The notes under the pieces are model-generated. The model did not search any database and was not told the DNA's origin. It saw only the letters and a list, made by a program, of their open reading frames with translations. Positions 8,760 through 17,700 of a stretch of DNA of 64,000 nucleotides are shown one piece after another. Within the stretch, counting starts at the first letter, position 1. Each line of letters begins with the position of its first letter. The DNA comes from Aggregatimonas sangjinii. Lineage in GTDB: Bacteria; Bacteroidota; Bacteroidia; Flavobacteriales; Flavobacteriaceae. The stretch lies in the NCBI RefSeq assembly GCF_005943945.1, contig NZ_CP040710.1, positions 3,083,501-3,147,500 of the forward strand, read 5' to 3'. A program made the position numbers and the translations under genes.

Positions 8760-10121
8760 ATGGAAGGAATTAAAAATACCTTGAAAGTGGTTTCAAAACA
8801 TCGGGACGAGCTGGCCCTGGGAATCGATGCCATGGGCAAATTGATCGTAGATCGTCTAGCGGCCGAGCAGGCACAGACCAAATTCCTTTTGGAAACGTAT
8901 AAAACCCGTGAATTTACCGAGGCCTTAGACGGCATCCTGCAACTTGAAGGGAACTTTTCCTTTGAGGAAAAATTGGTTCTGTTCCTGGCGATTACCCCCT
9001 ACATAAGACCCGGTTTTTTCGAGGACATCATGGCACAGGCACTTCCCCAAGGTGGTGAGTTCATTGCCTTCGGCGGCATCAAGGGGCAGCAGCATAGGGG
9101 AATCCTCCCTACTGGGGACACCGCCTTGTTCGTATTGGCCGGACTCGACATAAGGGCCCGATTGACGTATCAAAAGCTTTTCAATAGCGATGGGCTCTTT
9201 GCCACCTACGGCCTACTGCAAGTCGACGGGACACCGCATGCCGAGCCCACCATGAGCGGGCGCTTGGTGCCCGATCCAGATTGGCTGGAAAAAATACTGC
9301 TCGGAAAGGAGGCCGCTCCGGTCTACAGCGTGGAGTTTCCAGCGCGGAAGATCACCACCGCGATGGAGTGGGACGACCTGGTCCTTCATCCGCAGACTTC
9401 CGAAAACATCAACGATATACAGCTTTGGGTGGCCCACCACCAAAAAGTACTCGACGACCCCACCTTTGGCAGGCGGATAAAACCCGGCTATCGGGTATTG
9501 TTCTATGGCAAGGCGGGCACGGGCAAGACCTTAACGGCCTCCTTGCTGGGAAAGAAGTTTGGGATACCTGTTTACAGAATAGATTTGTCACAGGTCGTTT
9601 CAAAATATATAGGCGAGACCGAAAAACATATCGAACTGGTCTTCAACAGGGCCGAACGTAAAAACTGGATCCTGTTTTTCGACGAGGCGGATGCGCTGTT
9701 TGGAAAGCGCACCAATGTGCAAAGTTCGAACGATAAATTCGCCAATCAGGAAGTTTCCTATTTATTGCAACGCATCGAAGATTTTCAGGGACTCCTGATT
9801 TTGGCGTCCAATTTTAAGAACAACATCGATGATGCCTTTTTACGGCGTTTTCATAACGTAATACACTTTCCGATTCCTGGAGTTATGGAACGCTATAAAT
9901 TATGGACGCAAAGCGTGCCCTCCGGGATGAACGTCGAGGACGCTATCGATTGGATGCATATCGCGGAAAAATATGCGGTAACCGGCGCCGAAATCGTAAA
10001 CGTGATGTACTATTCGGCCTTAAAGGCCCATTCCCGTAAAAATCCAGTCTTATTGAAGGCCGATATCTACGAGGGCATAAAAAAGGAACTAAAGAAACAA
10101 GACAAAACCTTTTCCTATTAA
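8760..10121 (+). CDS. AAA+ ATPase of the contractile injection system (Afp15-like)
   Basis: The 453-residue protein has an N-terminal domain of about 200 residues and a C-terminal AAA+ module: Walker A GKAGTGKT at 250-257, Walker B WILFFDEADALFGKRT with Asp308-Glu309, sensor-1 LILASNFKNNIDDAFLRRF and the arginine-finger pair in it (about 362). AAA+ ATPases of this type are core members of eCIS clusters, where they are thought to assist assembly or cargo loading. It is the last recognisable core eCIS gene in the window and follows the two DUF4157 genes after a 161-bp gap, so it could have its own promoter. ATG at 8760; no signal peptide. The family call is firm; the exact role is known only from homologous systems. 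Confidence 0.92.
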   Translation: MEGIKNTLKVVSKHRDELALGIDAMGKLIVDRLAAEQAQTKFLLETYKTREFTEALDGILQLEGNFSFEEKLVLFLAITPYIRPGFFEDIMAQALPQGGEFIAFGGIKGQQHRGILPTGDTALFVLAGLDIRARLTYQKLFNSDGLFATYGLLQVDGTPHAEPTMSGRLVPDPDWLEKILLGKEAAPVYSVEFPARKITTAMEWDDLVLHPQTSENINDIQLWVAHHQKVLDDPTFGRRIKPGYRVLFYGKAGTGKTLTASLLGKKFGIPVYRIDLSQVVSKYIGETEKHIELVFNRAERKNWILFFDEADALFGKRTNVQSSNDKFANQEVSYLLQRIEDFQGLLILASNFKNNIDDAFLRRFHNVIHFPIPGVMERYKLWTQSVPSGMNVEDAIDWMHIAEKYAVTGAEIVNVMYYSALKAHSRKNPVLLKADIYEGIKKELKKQDKTFSY

Positions 10122-10304
10122 TCGCAGTTGATGGTTTGCACAATCGAAGGATGTGAACGCAACCGAACAATGTACCTTTTCAGGAAGTAAAAACTGTCCC
10201 AATTGTGTGCAAAAGCCAAGAATCGAACTCGTTTTCAAGTATATTTGGCCAGGCATTTCTTTTTCATGGATATTTTTACAATAGGAAAATTCTAGTTAAA
10301 TTTA

Positions 10305-10467
10305 AGAACTCGTCTTGAGTTAATGTTTGGAACCGAGAATGAAGGCTTTTGTGGCCTGATGAAGTCATTTTTTGGTTGCATAGCCTTCGCTACGGAAGCG
10401 AAAAAAGTCGAAATCAGGGTGCAAAATGCAAAATTCGTAGGTAAAACATTAACTCAAGACGAGTTCT
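10305..10467. mobile_element. MITE-like element with 24-bp perfect terminal inverted repeats
   Basis: Positions 10305-10328 and 10444-10467 are exact reverse complements over 24 bp (core GAACTCGTCTTGAGTTAATG). They enclose 115 bp without a gene, which includes a small hairpin around CTTCGCTACGGAAGCG (10384-10399). The flanks aaattta (10298-10304) and aaactta (10468-10474) agree at 6 of 7 positions and may be a worn target-site duplication. It lies in the 540-bp gap between the AAA+ ATPase gene and an orphan gene. The rest of that gap (10122-10304, 10468-10662) shows no gene. A non-autonomous transposon is the likeliest reading; a bidirectional terminator or structured RNA is less likely at this arm spacing. 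Confidence 0.6.
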
Positions 10468-10662
10468 AAACTTAGATTGCCGTTCCCGTAATCTAATTCC
10501 CCTTATTAATACATACGAATTCACAATCGAAAACCCCTGCGCGATCAGTTCCGGACAGGACGGGTATCGCTCGGTTTTGATGGTTCGCAACATTTCAAAA
10601 AACCAGGGCCTTCGGCCGATGGTCTACCAGGCCATTTAAAAAGGCCCCCTAAATATCGCGAT

Positions 10663-11085
10663 ATGAATTTAAAACGAACTACGCTGATTCCAGTCGATGA
10701 CCCTGGATTGGCCAAATCGATTTTCAATGCCTTTATCGAAAAGGAGATGATGATTCTCATGATCATCATCGGCGATACGAAATCCGTGCGGGAAGCCATT
10801 CCCATGGCAGACAATCTGGCCACCCTCTCCTATTTTAATATGGAGCGCTGGGTACTTTGGATACGCGATGGTAAAGTTTTGGAAACCACCTTGAAAGAAC
10901 ACCTCAAAGCTTCGACCGAGGATCATGCGAATGCCGATTTCGGGGATATCAAATGTTTTTGCTTCTCCCCTATCGCTGATGAAGTGGCAGGAATCATCCT
11001 GAAAAACGGAAAGCTTGACTATGCCAGTCTGCATCAGTCCTTCTTCAGGGCACAGGCCCACGATATTGCGATTACGAACAGCTAA
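10663..11085 (+). CDS. Hypothetical protein (140 aa), first gene of a two-gene unit
   Basis: I do not recognise this family. The 140-residue product has no signal peptide. Its MMILMIIIG stretch (about 29-37) is hydrophobic but short and looks like a buried strand rather than a membrane segment. A single Cys-Phe-Cys-Phe motif is near residue 106. The start at ATG 10663 is preceded by an AT-rich stretch. The stop lies 10 bp before the start of the secreted coiled-coil protein, so the two are probably co-transcribed. It could be an eCIS accessory or cytoplasmic partner, but nothing in the sequence proves this. Confidence 0.6.
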   Translation: MNLKRTTLIPVDDPGLAKSIFNAFIEKEMMILMIIIGDTKSVREAIPMADNLATLSYFNMERWVLWIRDGKVLETTLKEHLKASTEDHANADFGDIKCFCFSPIADEVAGIILKNGKLDYASLHQSFFRAQAHDIAITNS

Positions 11086-11095
11086 AAACACCTTT

Positions 11096-12841
11096 ATGAA
11101 ACCGACCGCCAATAGCGTAGCACTTCTCCTTTGTTGCCTTTGTTCCTTTGTTTTTCACGGGCAAATATTAAACGTTCAGGAGCACACCCGCGGGCAGCTG
11201 CAGGAAATCAACCTGAACGGAAAAAGAATAGTGGATATCAACTCCCGTTTAGAAATCGGCATATCAAAAGAACAGCTAACGGCCAGCATTCAAGAACGTT
11301 TTCCGCAGTATGCGCAATCAATTGAATTGGATCAACGGATACAGGATTTGGGCAAGGTACTCGCCGATCAGGAGCAACTTCTTAGCGCTTTAAACGACCA
11401 ATTCGCGAACATGGCCCAGCAAGCGCAATTCTTCGATTCCATGGAGGACTTTCTCACCATGGTTAAAAACAATGAAATACTCAGGACCCGGTACAACACG
11501 CTGCAAACCGAATTTTTCTCTTCCGGGGCGAATTTGAACGGTACGCTGCCAGAACCCTATATCTTCGAGAATTTTTCCGAAGACCTAAGCGCGTTGAAGG
11601 AGGAGTTCGCTCAACTTGAAATCGACTCCTATACCATCAGCCTGGTGGCGAGACGAAACGTTGCCGTAGGGGGCAAGGTGCATATCGAGAACTTCGACGT
11701 GTATGAAGAGCAAGAATACATTACAATCCCACGTTGGGTAACTACGCTTTCCGAAGCTCAAAAACAACAACTCCAGAGCTTGGCCGAAAAGGCTAAGGAA
11801 AACAATTCAAAAAAGGCATCCATCTTCAAAAGCTTACAACAAATAGCACAGCGTCATTTCCCATCCGTTGTCTGCCTACAGGACCAATCGACCGCCATTC
11901 GCGATTTCGTGAACGACCCTACGGTTGGCAATCAACTCACCGAAACGGCCAAAACCGCGGCTTCGGAATTATTGTTGCAATTGGATGGCCTTATAGCGCC
12001 AATAACTCTTTTGAAAACCGATTTGGCCGAATGGACTATTACATCACCTTTTGAATTAATGGAGCAATTTGAAACTGTAGTGACGAATCTAAAGTCTCTC
12101 CGGCTTGATACGGAGGCATTTGAAAATACCGTTACGGATATTAACGCCATTGCGGGACGAGCCCAAATTTTAATGAACGGTGTACAAGGCTGTCTTGAAG
12201 AAATTTCAACCGATTTGGAAAATTTGAGGACCACCTTATCCCTCCTAAAAAAAGAGAAGCAAACCTACGTGCAGAACGCCGAATTGGAAAAAGAAATACT
12301 ACAATTCGGTCTGGACAACCTTCCGGAAAAGGGCTATATAAATCTTGAAGGTACGGGTGATAGGGCAAACGGTGACAAATTGGTCATTACGCTGTATTTG
12401 AGTCACCCGAAGGGAGATCAAGTCTTACCGAAAAAGCCAAATGAATTGGAACGCCACGAGCTGGTCATGCAAATGGTGGGCGCACGATCTGAAGTTGCCG
12501 TTGGAATGATCATGGCCAACCCTAGCGCATCGGCAGTTGATTTTGATTTGGAACGCAAATTTTATTTCGCACCTTCCGCCTCCCTCCTATTAAAGTTCGG
12601 GTCTCGGAACTCTTATTTCTACAATGAATTTATCGACCTTGGGGTCGGACTCAATTTTGCCTCCCCGGACTTTGACACCGATGGCTCCCCAGAATTCGGT
12701 ACCGGACTTATCGTCACTGCGTTCAAGAATGTATTGAGCGTAGGATATAATTACAATGTGACCTTGGACGCACCCTATTGGTTTTTTGGGGTTAATCTGC
12801 CCTTTAATCTCCCGGGCATACCGGTAAATACCATAAAATAA
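11096..12841 (+). CDS. Secreted coiled-coil protein with beta-rich, outer-membrane-like C-terminus
   Basis: The 581-residue product starts with a signal peptide, MKPTANSVALLLCCLCSFVF followed by HGQ (cleavage near residue 23), so ATG 11096 is preferred over upstream in-frame starts lying inside the preceding gene. Long helical, Gln/Glu-rich coiled-coil segments span about 40-140 and 210-400. The last 110 residues alternate aromatic and polar residues in beta-strand style (FYFAPSASLLLKFG, FIDLGVGLNFASPDF, NVLSVGYNYNVTLDAPYWFFGV), resembling a small outer-membrane barrel or surface beta domain. No catalytic motif is seen. It begins 10 bp after the 140-aa orphan. Its place beside the eCIS suggests an envelope component or anchoring factor, which is inference. 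I do not recognise a named family. Confidence 0.75.
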   Translation: MKPTANSVALLLCCLCSFVFHGQILNVQEHTRGQLQEINLNGKRIVDINSRLEIGISKEQLTASIQERFPQYAQSIELDQRIQDLGKVLADQEQLLSALNDQFANMAQQAQFFDSMEDFLTMVKNNEILRTRYNTLQTEFFSSGANLNGTLPEPYIFENFSEDLSALKEEFAQLEIDSYTISLVARRNVAVGGKVHIENFDVYEEQEYITIPRWVTTLSEAQKQQLQSLAEKAKENNSKKASIFKSLQQIAQRHFPSVVCLQDQSTAIRDFVNDPTVGNQLTETAKTAASELLLQLDGLIAPITLLKTDLAEWTITSPFELMEQFETVVTNLKSLRLDTEAFENTVTDINAIAGRAQILMNGVQGCLEEISTDLENLRTTLSLLKKEKQTYVQNAELEKEILQFGLDNLPEKGYINLEGTGDRANGDKLVITLYLSHPKGDQVLPKKPNELERHELVMQMVGARSEVAVGMIMANPSASAVDFDLERKFYFAPSASLLLKFGSRNSYFYNEFIDLGVGLNFASPDFDTDGSPEFGTGLIVTAFKNVLSVGYNYNVTLDAPYWFFGVNLPFNLPGIPVNTIK

Positions 12842-12895
12842 CCAAAATAAGATGTCATAAGGCATTCAACAAGGAAAGACCTTTTGGTGGCAAAA

Positions 12896-13564
12896 TCAGC
12901 TATGTACCGTTAACATTTTCTCCAAAAATTCCCGGGATGCCTTGTCGAAGATCCCGTTGATTTTCATTTCCTGGGAACTCGATTGAAATTGTCGCAATGC
13001 CTTTTCGGTCTTACCGCCGAACATGCCATCGGAAGTACCACAATCGTATCCGAGCTGTTTCAGGGAATCCTGTAGCAGCACCACCTCCGACCCCGTATCG
13101 CCGTTCCGTAAATTTTTGCGCGAAAATTTGGGAACGGTCGTCTTGCGCAAGCGTCGAAAACCCAGCAGCCGGTCGGCCTTGTAGCCCGTAAGCGATACCT
13201 GATCCCCTTGATTGCCACCCAAACAATAAACTCTTGAATGATCGGCCGAAAAGCCGACATAGAAGGCCACATGGCCCTGCCATGAATCTATCTTAGTGCG
13301 CCAAAAAACCACAATATCGCCCGGCTCGGGATTGTCAATAGGCAAGCCCACATTCAACCAAGACCGCGCCGTGAGGTTTTTAGACCGTTCAAGGCCAGCC
13401 TTGTGGGCCACCCAATTGGCGAATAAACTGCACCAGGCGGTTTCGTCCGATTTGTAATTTTCGAACCCCGCTTCCTTGGCGTATTTCATAATCTGTGGGC
13501 TATGTTGCCTTCCCTTGACCTCCTTTACCCCTATTTCGTTGCTTAAAATTTGTAACAAACTCAT
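12896..13564 (-). CDS. TIGR02594/CHAP-like amidase with peptidoglycan-binding domain
   Basis: The 222-residue product from ATG 13564 (alternatives at 13588 and 13609) has a cysteine-hydrolase domain at about 1-145, with Cys45 in AWCSLFANWVAH, the GDIVVFWR strand and His near 98 in WQGHVAFYVG. A PG_binding_1 domain follows (about 155-222: GDTGSEVVLLQDSLKQLGY, TEKALRQFQ). Proteins of this type cleave peptidoglycan peptides and are found as endolysins and as effectors or lysis factors near phage-like systems. There is no signal peptide, so export would need the injection system, lysis or another route. The domain resembles the cysteine-hydrolase domain inside the giant payload protein. It is convergent with the secreted protein gene; 55 bp separate their ends. 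Confidence 0.82.
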   Translation of the reverse strand: MSLLQILSNEIGVKEVKGRQHSPQIMKYAKEAGFENYKSDETAWCSLFANWVAHKAGLERSKNLTARSWLNVGLPIDNPEPGDIVVFWRTKIDSWQGHVAFYVGFSADHSRVYCLGGNQGDQVSLTGYKADRLLGFRRLRKTTVPKFSRKNLRNGDTGSEVVLLQDSLKQLGYDCGTSDGMFGGKTEKALRQFQSSSQEMKINGIFDKASREFLEKMLTVHS

Positions 13565-13695
13565 TGAACTTTTATTTAAGTGAAACATTACTTTGATTAC
13601 GTATGCCACTGTCTTTCATCGCTAAGGAACATGTGGCAAAACTGAATCGAATTTTAAATAAATCCTAAAGATGGTTTTTGCACTTCCTGTACGCG

Positions 13696-14655
13696 TTAAT
13701 TATCCCTGATTTTTGCCGTTTCTTGTTTCAAATGGCCGATTAGGACTGTGACTAGGCTATCCTCTTTTTTTAGTTCTCCATTGGTAACTGCTTGATCTAT
13801 TCGCCGCATTTCATTCATATGTTCCTCACGGTACCAAGCTGATTTGTTTGGAACAGGCTCCCCTTTCAAAATTCTTTTGGACGGTTCATAAAAGTCCATG
13901 AACATCTTTCGATACGGCCCATCATAGGGGTCTTTAATAAAATGTTCCATTTGCTCTAGGTCTAGAATAGCATTCCAAACCCATAATGGGGGCCGTTTTA
14001 TTCGATTTTTAATTTCCTCAGAAGTAAGGAACTCATCGGTAAAATATTTATCGGGATAATGGGTCGTCAGTTCATATGCAAAATCGTCACGTGCTCTTTT
14101 TTTCAGTTCTTCATGTAAAAACTGTTGGTGCGAAATGGTGGGATAATGAATCGTATATTCGTTCGTAAGTGCTTTCAAATAGGCTATCATATAATGTATA
14201 TTGAGGCGTAGTTCCCCAAGCTTCTCTTTCGACATTTCGGCCATCGCATAAGTGTCAACGAGACTTCTTTTGATATCGTAAAGGGTAGTAATACAAGGAA
14301 TGATATCAAATCGCATTCGCTCACCATACGTTCTGGCAGACTTGTGGGCTTCGATTAAAAGTCGGGCGTTATCGACCCTATCGAAAACATTCCGTAATTG
14401 GTCCAATAGCTCTTTTTTGAAGTTCTGCTCTCTTTCCTTGGCCGATTTTTCGTCCTGATATATTTCGAATACAAGCTTGATGATTCCTCCGAAAATACTC
14501 GATGCCGATATGGTCATCAATGCCTTACCCAATTCAGACACCCAGCGAGGCGCTTCTTCGACAGCAAATAACCCTACGGCTATCGTTAGAAGCAATAATC
14601 CTAGGATTACTAGAAAAACGATACTATTTTCTCTAATCCGTTTGATAAAAAACAT
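13696..14655 (-). CDS. Membrane-anchored protein with two N-terminal TM segments, unknown function
   Basis: The 319-residue protein has TM1 at about 11-31 (SIVFLVILGLLLLTIAVGLF) and a second hydrophobic segment at about 44-63 (LMTISASSIFGGIIKLVFEI), then a cytoplasmic helical domain rich in charged residues (EKSAKEREQNFKKELLDQL and onward), probably coiled-coil in part. No catalytic motif is recognised. The gene lies 94 bp downstream of the 1320-residue P-loop membrane protein on the same strand. Both being membrane proteins, a shared operon and complex are possible. The ATG at 14655 directly precedes the first hydrophobic segment. Confidence 0.72.
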   Translation of the reverse strand: MFFIKRIRENSIVFLVILGLLLLTIAVGLFAVEEAPRWVSELGKALMTISASSIFGGIIKLVFEIYQDEKSAKEREQNFKKELLDQLRNVFDRVDNARLLIEAHKSARTYGERMRFDIIPCITTLYDIKRSLVDTYAMAEMSKEKLGELRLNIHYMIAYLKALTNEYTIHYPTISHQQFLHEELKKRARDDFAYELTTHYPDKYFTDEFLTSEEIKNRIKRPPLWVWNAILDLEQMEHFIKDPYDGPYRKMFMDFYEPSKRILKGEPVPNKSAWYREEHMNEMRRIDQAVTNGELKKEDSLVTVLIGHLKQETAKIRDN

Positions 14656-14749
14656 ATCTCCAATTTAAATGCAATGCGTTATGGTATTGTACAACAGTTC
14701 CTTAATTTTTATAGCCTTTTAAATAGTATTATGCGTCATGTTATTAGAT

Positions 14750-17700
14750 TTACTTTCGCCCACCCGAAGCAAGAAATTTACTGACCAAGGGGATTACGAC
14801 CCCTAAACCGCCCAAGGCCCCGATGGCTGCATCAAAATCGGTAATCAGGTCCGGTTTTCCCAAAGCAATGAATATAATGATGGTCAAAATAATCAGATAG
14901 AAGAGGATACGCAATGAGCCCCAAGAGCTCTTACCCCTGTGTTTATTTTCCAAGCGCAAGGCCTCGTTCAATGATACGGAGGTAACGATAAAATTCATGA
15001 AACTATAATTGAAGATAGCCGGGCGATCCCGCCATACTACCAATCCCTTTTTCATAAGTGAAAAGAGCGAATGCCTGTTCTTGATGTTCAAAAAGCCATC
15101 TTTGGCCAAATCATAGAGCATATAGCGCTCACGGGTGGGTAATGAGTTCCAGATGTCATTGTAGTATCCGTGGGCCACATTCTGGGTATGCATGGTCATG
15201 CGTTGAAGATCAAGCCGCTCGCTCTTGTCATCGGGGTCTTCAGATCCGTACAATGTTTTTGATAAAATGACCGGTGCCAGGGTGGGTAAAAACTTGCTAT
15301 GCCCCAACTCGTTGACCAAGGGGGAAATTGTTTTGTCGAAAGCCCTCGGAATGTTTTTATATTCTGCCTTTAAAACCTCATAGACCCGAGCCTTATTTTG
15401 GGTGATGCCGATAATCACCTGCGGAAAGGCACTCAGGATATTGCGCCAAGAATTGAAATCATCCTCCAAGCTTCCCCATGGCAGACCGGAATCTGCTGAA
15501 GGGTTTTCATAGAGCGCCAAAATTTGACTGGGATAGACCTCCGATATCAATACCACTCTTTTCCGTTCGGAAATCAAGAACGAAATGAGTTTTAACTTGG
15601 TGTGGTTCGCATCGAACGATTTCAGATTGTGTTCTAAATGCTCGATGATGAATACCTCCTGATCTTCCCAAACAAATAGTCCATCATCCTTTTTTCTAAA
15701 TCCCGTAGCCAGTACCCCCAGTATTTCGGAAATGTCGGCATTGATGTCCACATTATCCAACCGGAGCATGGAGAGCGTGGCCACGGTCTTATAACCAGCA
15801 GCCGCAATGATTTTTTTAGCGAAATGGCGTTTCCCCGAAAAAGGTAGTCCAATCAAGAAAAGGCCCGAGTTCGATTTTTCGGCAAGAAGCATCCGCCCGA
15901 ATTTTTTGACATAACCCTTTTCCGTGTCAGTGTCAAAATCATTGGGCCGCAGATGCCTAAAACGCAAGGCAAAGAATCGGTCTACAAAGAATAAAATCAA
16001 AGAGAACAATAAAGCCAAAATGAGAAGAATGCCGGTCAATTTTAAATACGGAAAACCCAAATCCGGATTCATAAATTGTTCATCGTTATGCACAGCGACC
16101 TTGATGCCACCTTTACTATCGGGATATTTTAGTGAAAAGGAAAGACTGTCGGTCGACCGCTTACTTTCCCAAAGGCTATCCTGCGATTGTTGGTGTACCA
16201 GGGCTTGAAATTTCCGAACCCGTTCGTCATATACCGGTCGGGTCTTCCACAAAAACGCATCGAAAAGTAATTCACTGGGCTTCAGGGTAAAGGTCTTAAT
16301 AATGTCTTGATACGAAAACACTACATTCTTAGGGTACAGCCCCTCCGTCAAGTGTGCATTGTAGAGTTGCGAAAACCTTGGTTTAAGGGTATCGAATTGA
16401 GGTAGCTTTTGAACAATACTGCGCTTTTTGGCTATATAACGTTCGCCCATATGCATTTGATCGGTCTTGAACCACACTGCATCGGTAACTTCCTTCGCTT
16501 TCTGAAAGAAGAGATATGAGGGATAGATAGCAGCCAATGCCAACCAGCTGAACAGAAAAATGGAATACCAATATCGATACGCAATATGAAGATTGACGAA
16601 TGAGCGCTTACACAACTTCCGTATGCCCTCCGGGATGGAAAAAAGCTGTCCTCGGACGATAAAAAACAGAAAACACAATTGTACGATGATAACTACTGTC
16701 AAAAATCCAAATGCATCCAAATTCATACGTACCATGAGTACGTTCAAAGAAACGATGACCACTAAAAGCATGAAATCGCGTACCCTGAATTTTATAGCTT
16801 TTCTATTTCGATATGGGTGTAAGGTATAGTACACGGTGAGATAGGCCCAAATGCCCAGTAAGAGACAGATAATATACACCTTCGCCGGTGCTACGGGAAA
16901 GCAACTACCAATACCGATCGCAATGAACAGTATACCGGTAAAAAGACCTGACAAAAGAATGTAGGTATCCCTTTTGCCTTTTTTTGGGGTCAAAAATTCG
17001 AACAGAAAGGTATCGTAGCGGTACAGACCGAGTTTAGGATTTCTAATGATCAGAGACAGTATGGTTATCAGAAACATCAAGAGAAATGCCAAGGCGATTG
17101 CGGTACTTGCCAAAGTAAGCACCTCCGAAACACGGGTACGAAGAAGCCCGATATCATAGAAAGCGATAACACTAAGGTTTGTTCCTTCGACGGGTGTGAC
17201 ATTGAACAATTTCCCTTTTTCGCGGTAATTGACCATGCCACCGGCATTGATTCTCCCGATGACCGCCGCCTTTAATTCATCGAATTGACGACTCACCGTA
17301 AAGAAATTTTCCAAGGTGGCCCTACCCTCTTCCGAGTGAAACCATACTTCGCCCTTATCGTCAACAATCGCGAATTGATACCCAAAGGGTAAAATGGGCT
17401 CGTGCACCGATTTTAACTGTACACTCCCCACCCGATAGCCGGAAAGCGCATCCGAAGGGTTGTTGAGAATGTAGACCGCTTCTTCGGTTCGATCCTCTAT
17501 AGAAACGACCGGTCGCATAACGTATTCAGTGCCGAACTGTGCATGCCAAACATTGGTCGCCGTATCAAAGTCTTTGAAATAGGGCCTACTATCCAAGGTT
17601 TTGGTATTCTTTATGTTATTGCTATCCTTTTGGATCAGAGCGAGGTGATAGTAGACCTCTCCTTTTGGATTGATTTTGGATATGAACTTGAAATGGTCCA

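Noticed and set aside
10305-10467. Reading the inverted repeat as a transcription terminator of the AAA+ gene
   Set aside because: Arms are 115 bp apart with no T-run after the right arm, which fits a mobile element better.
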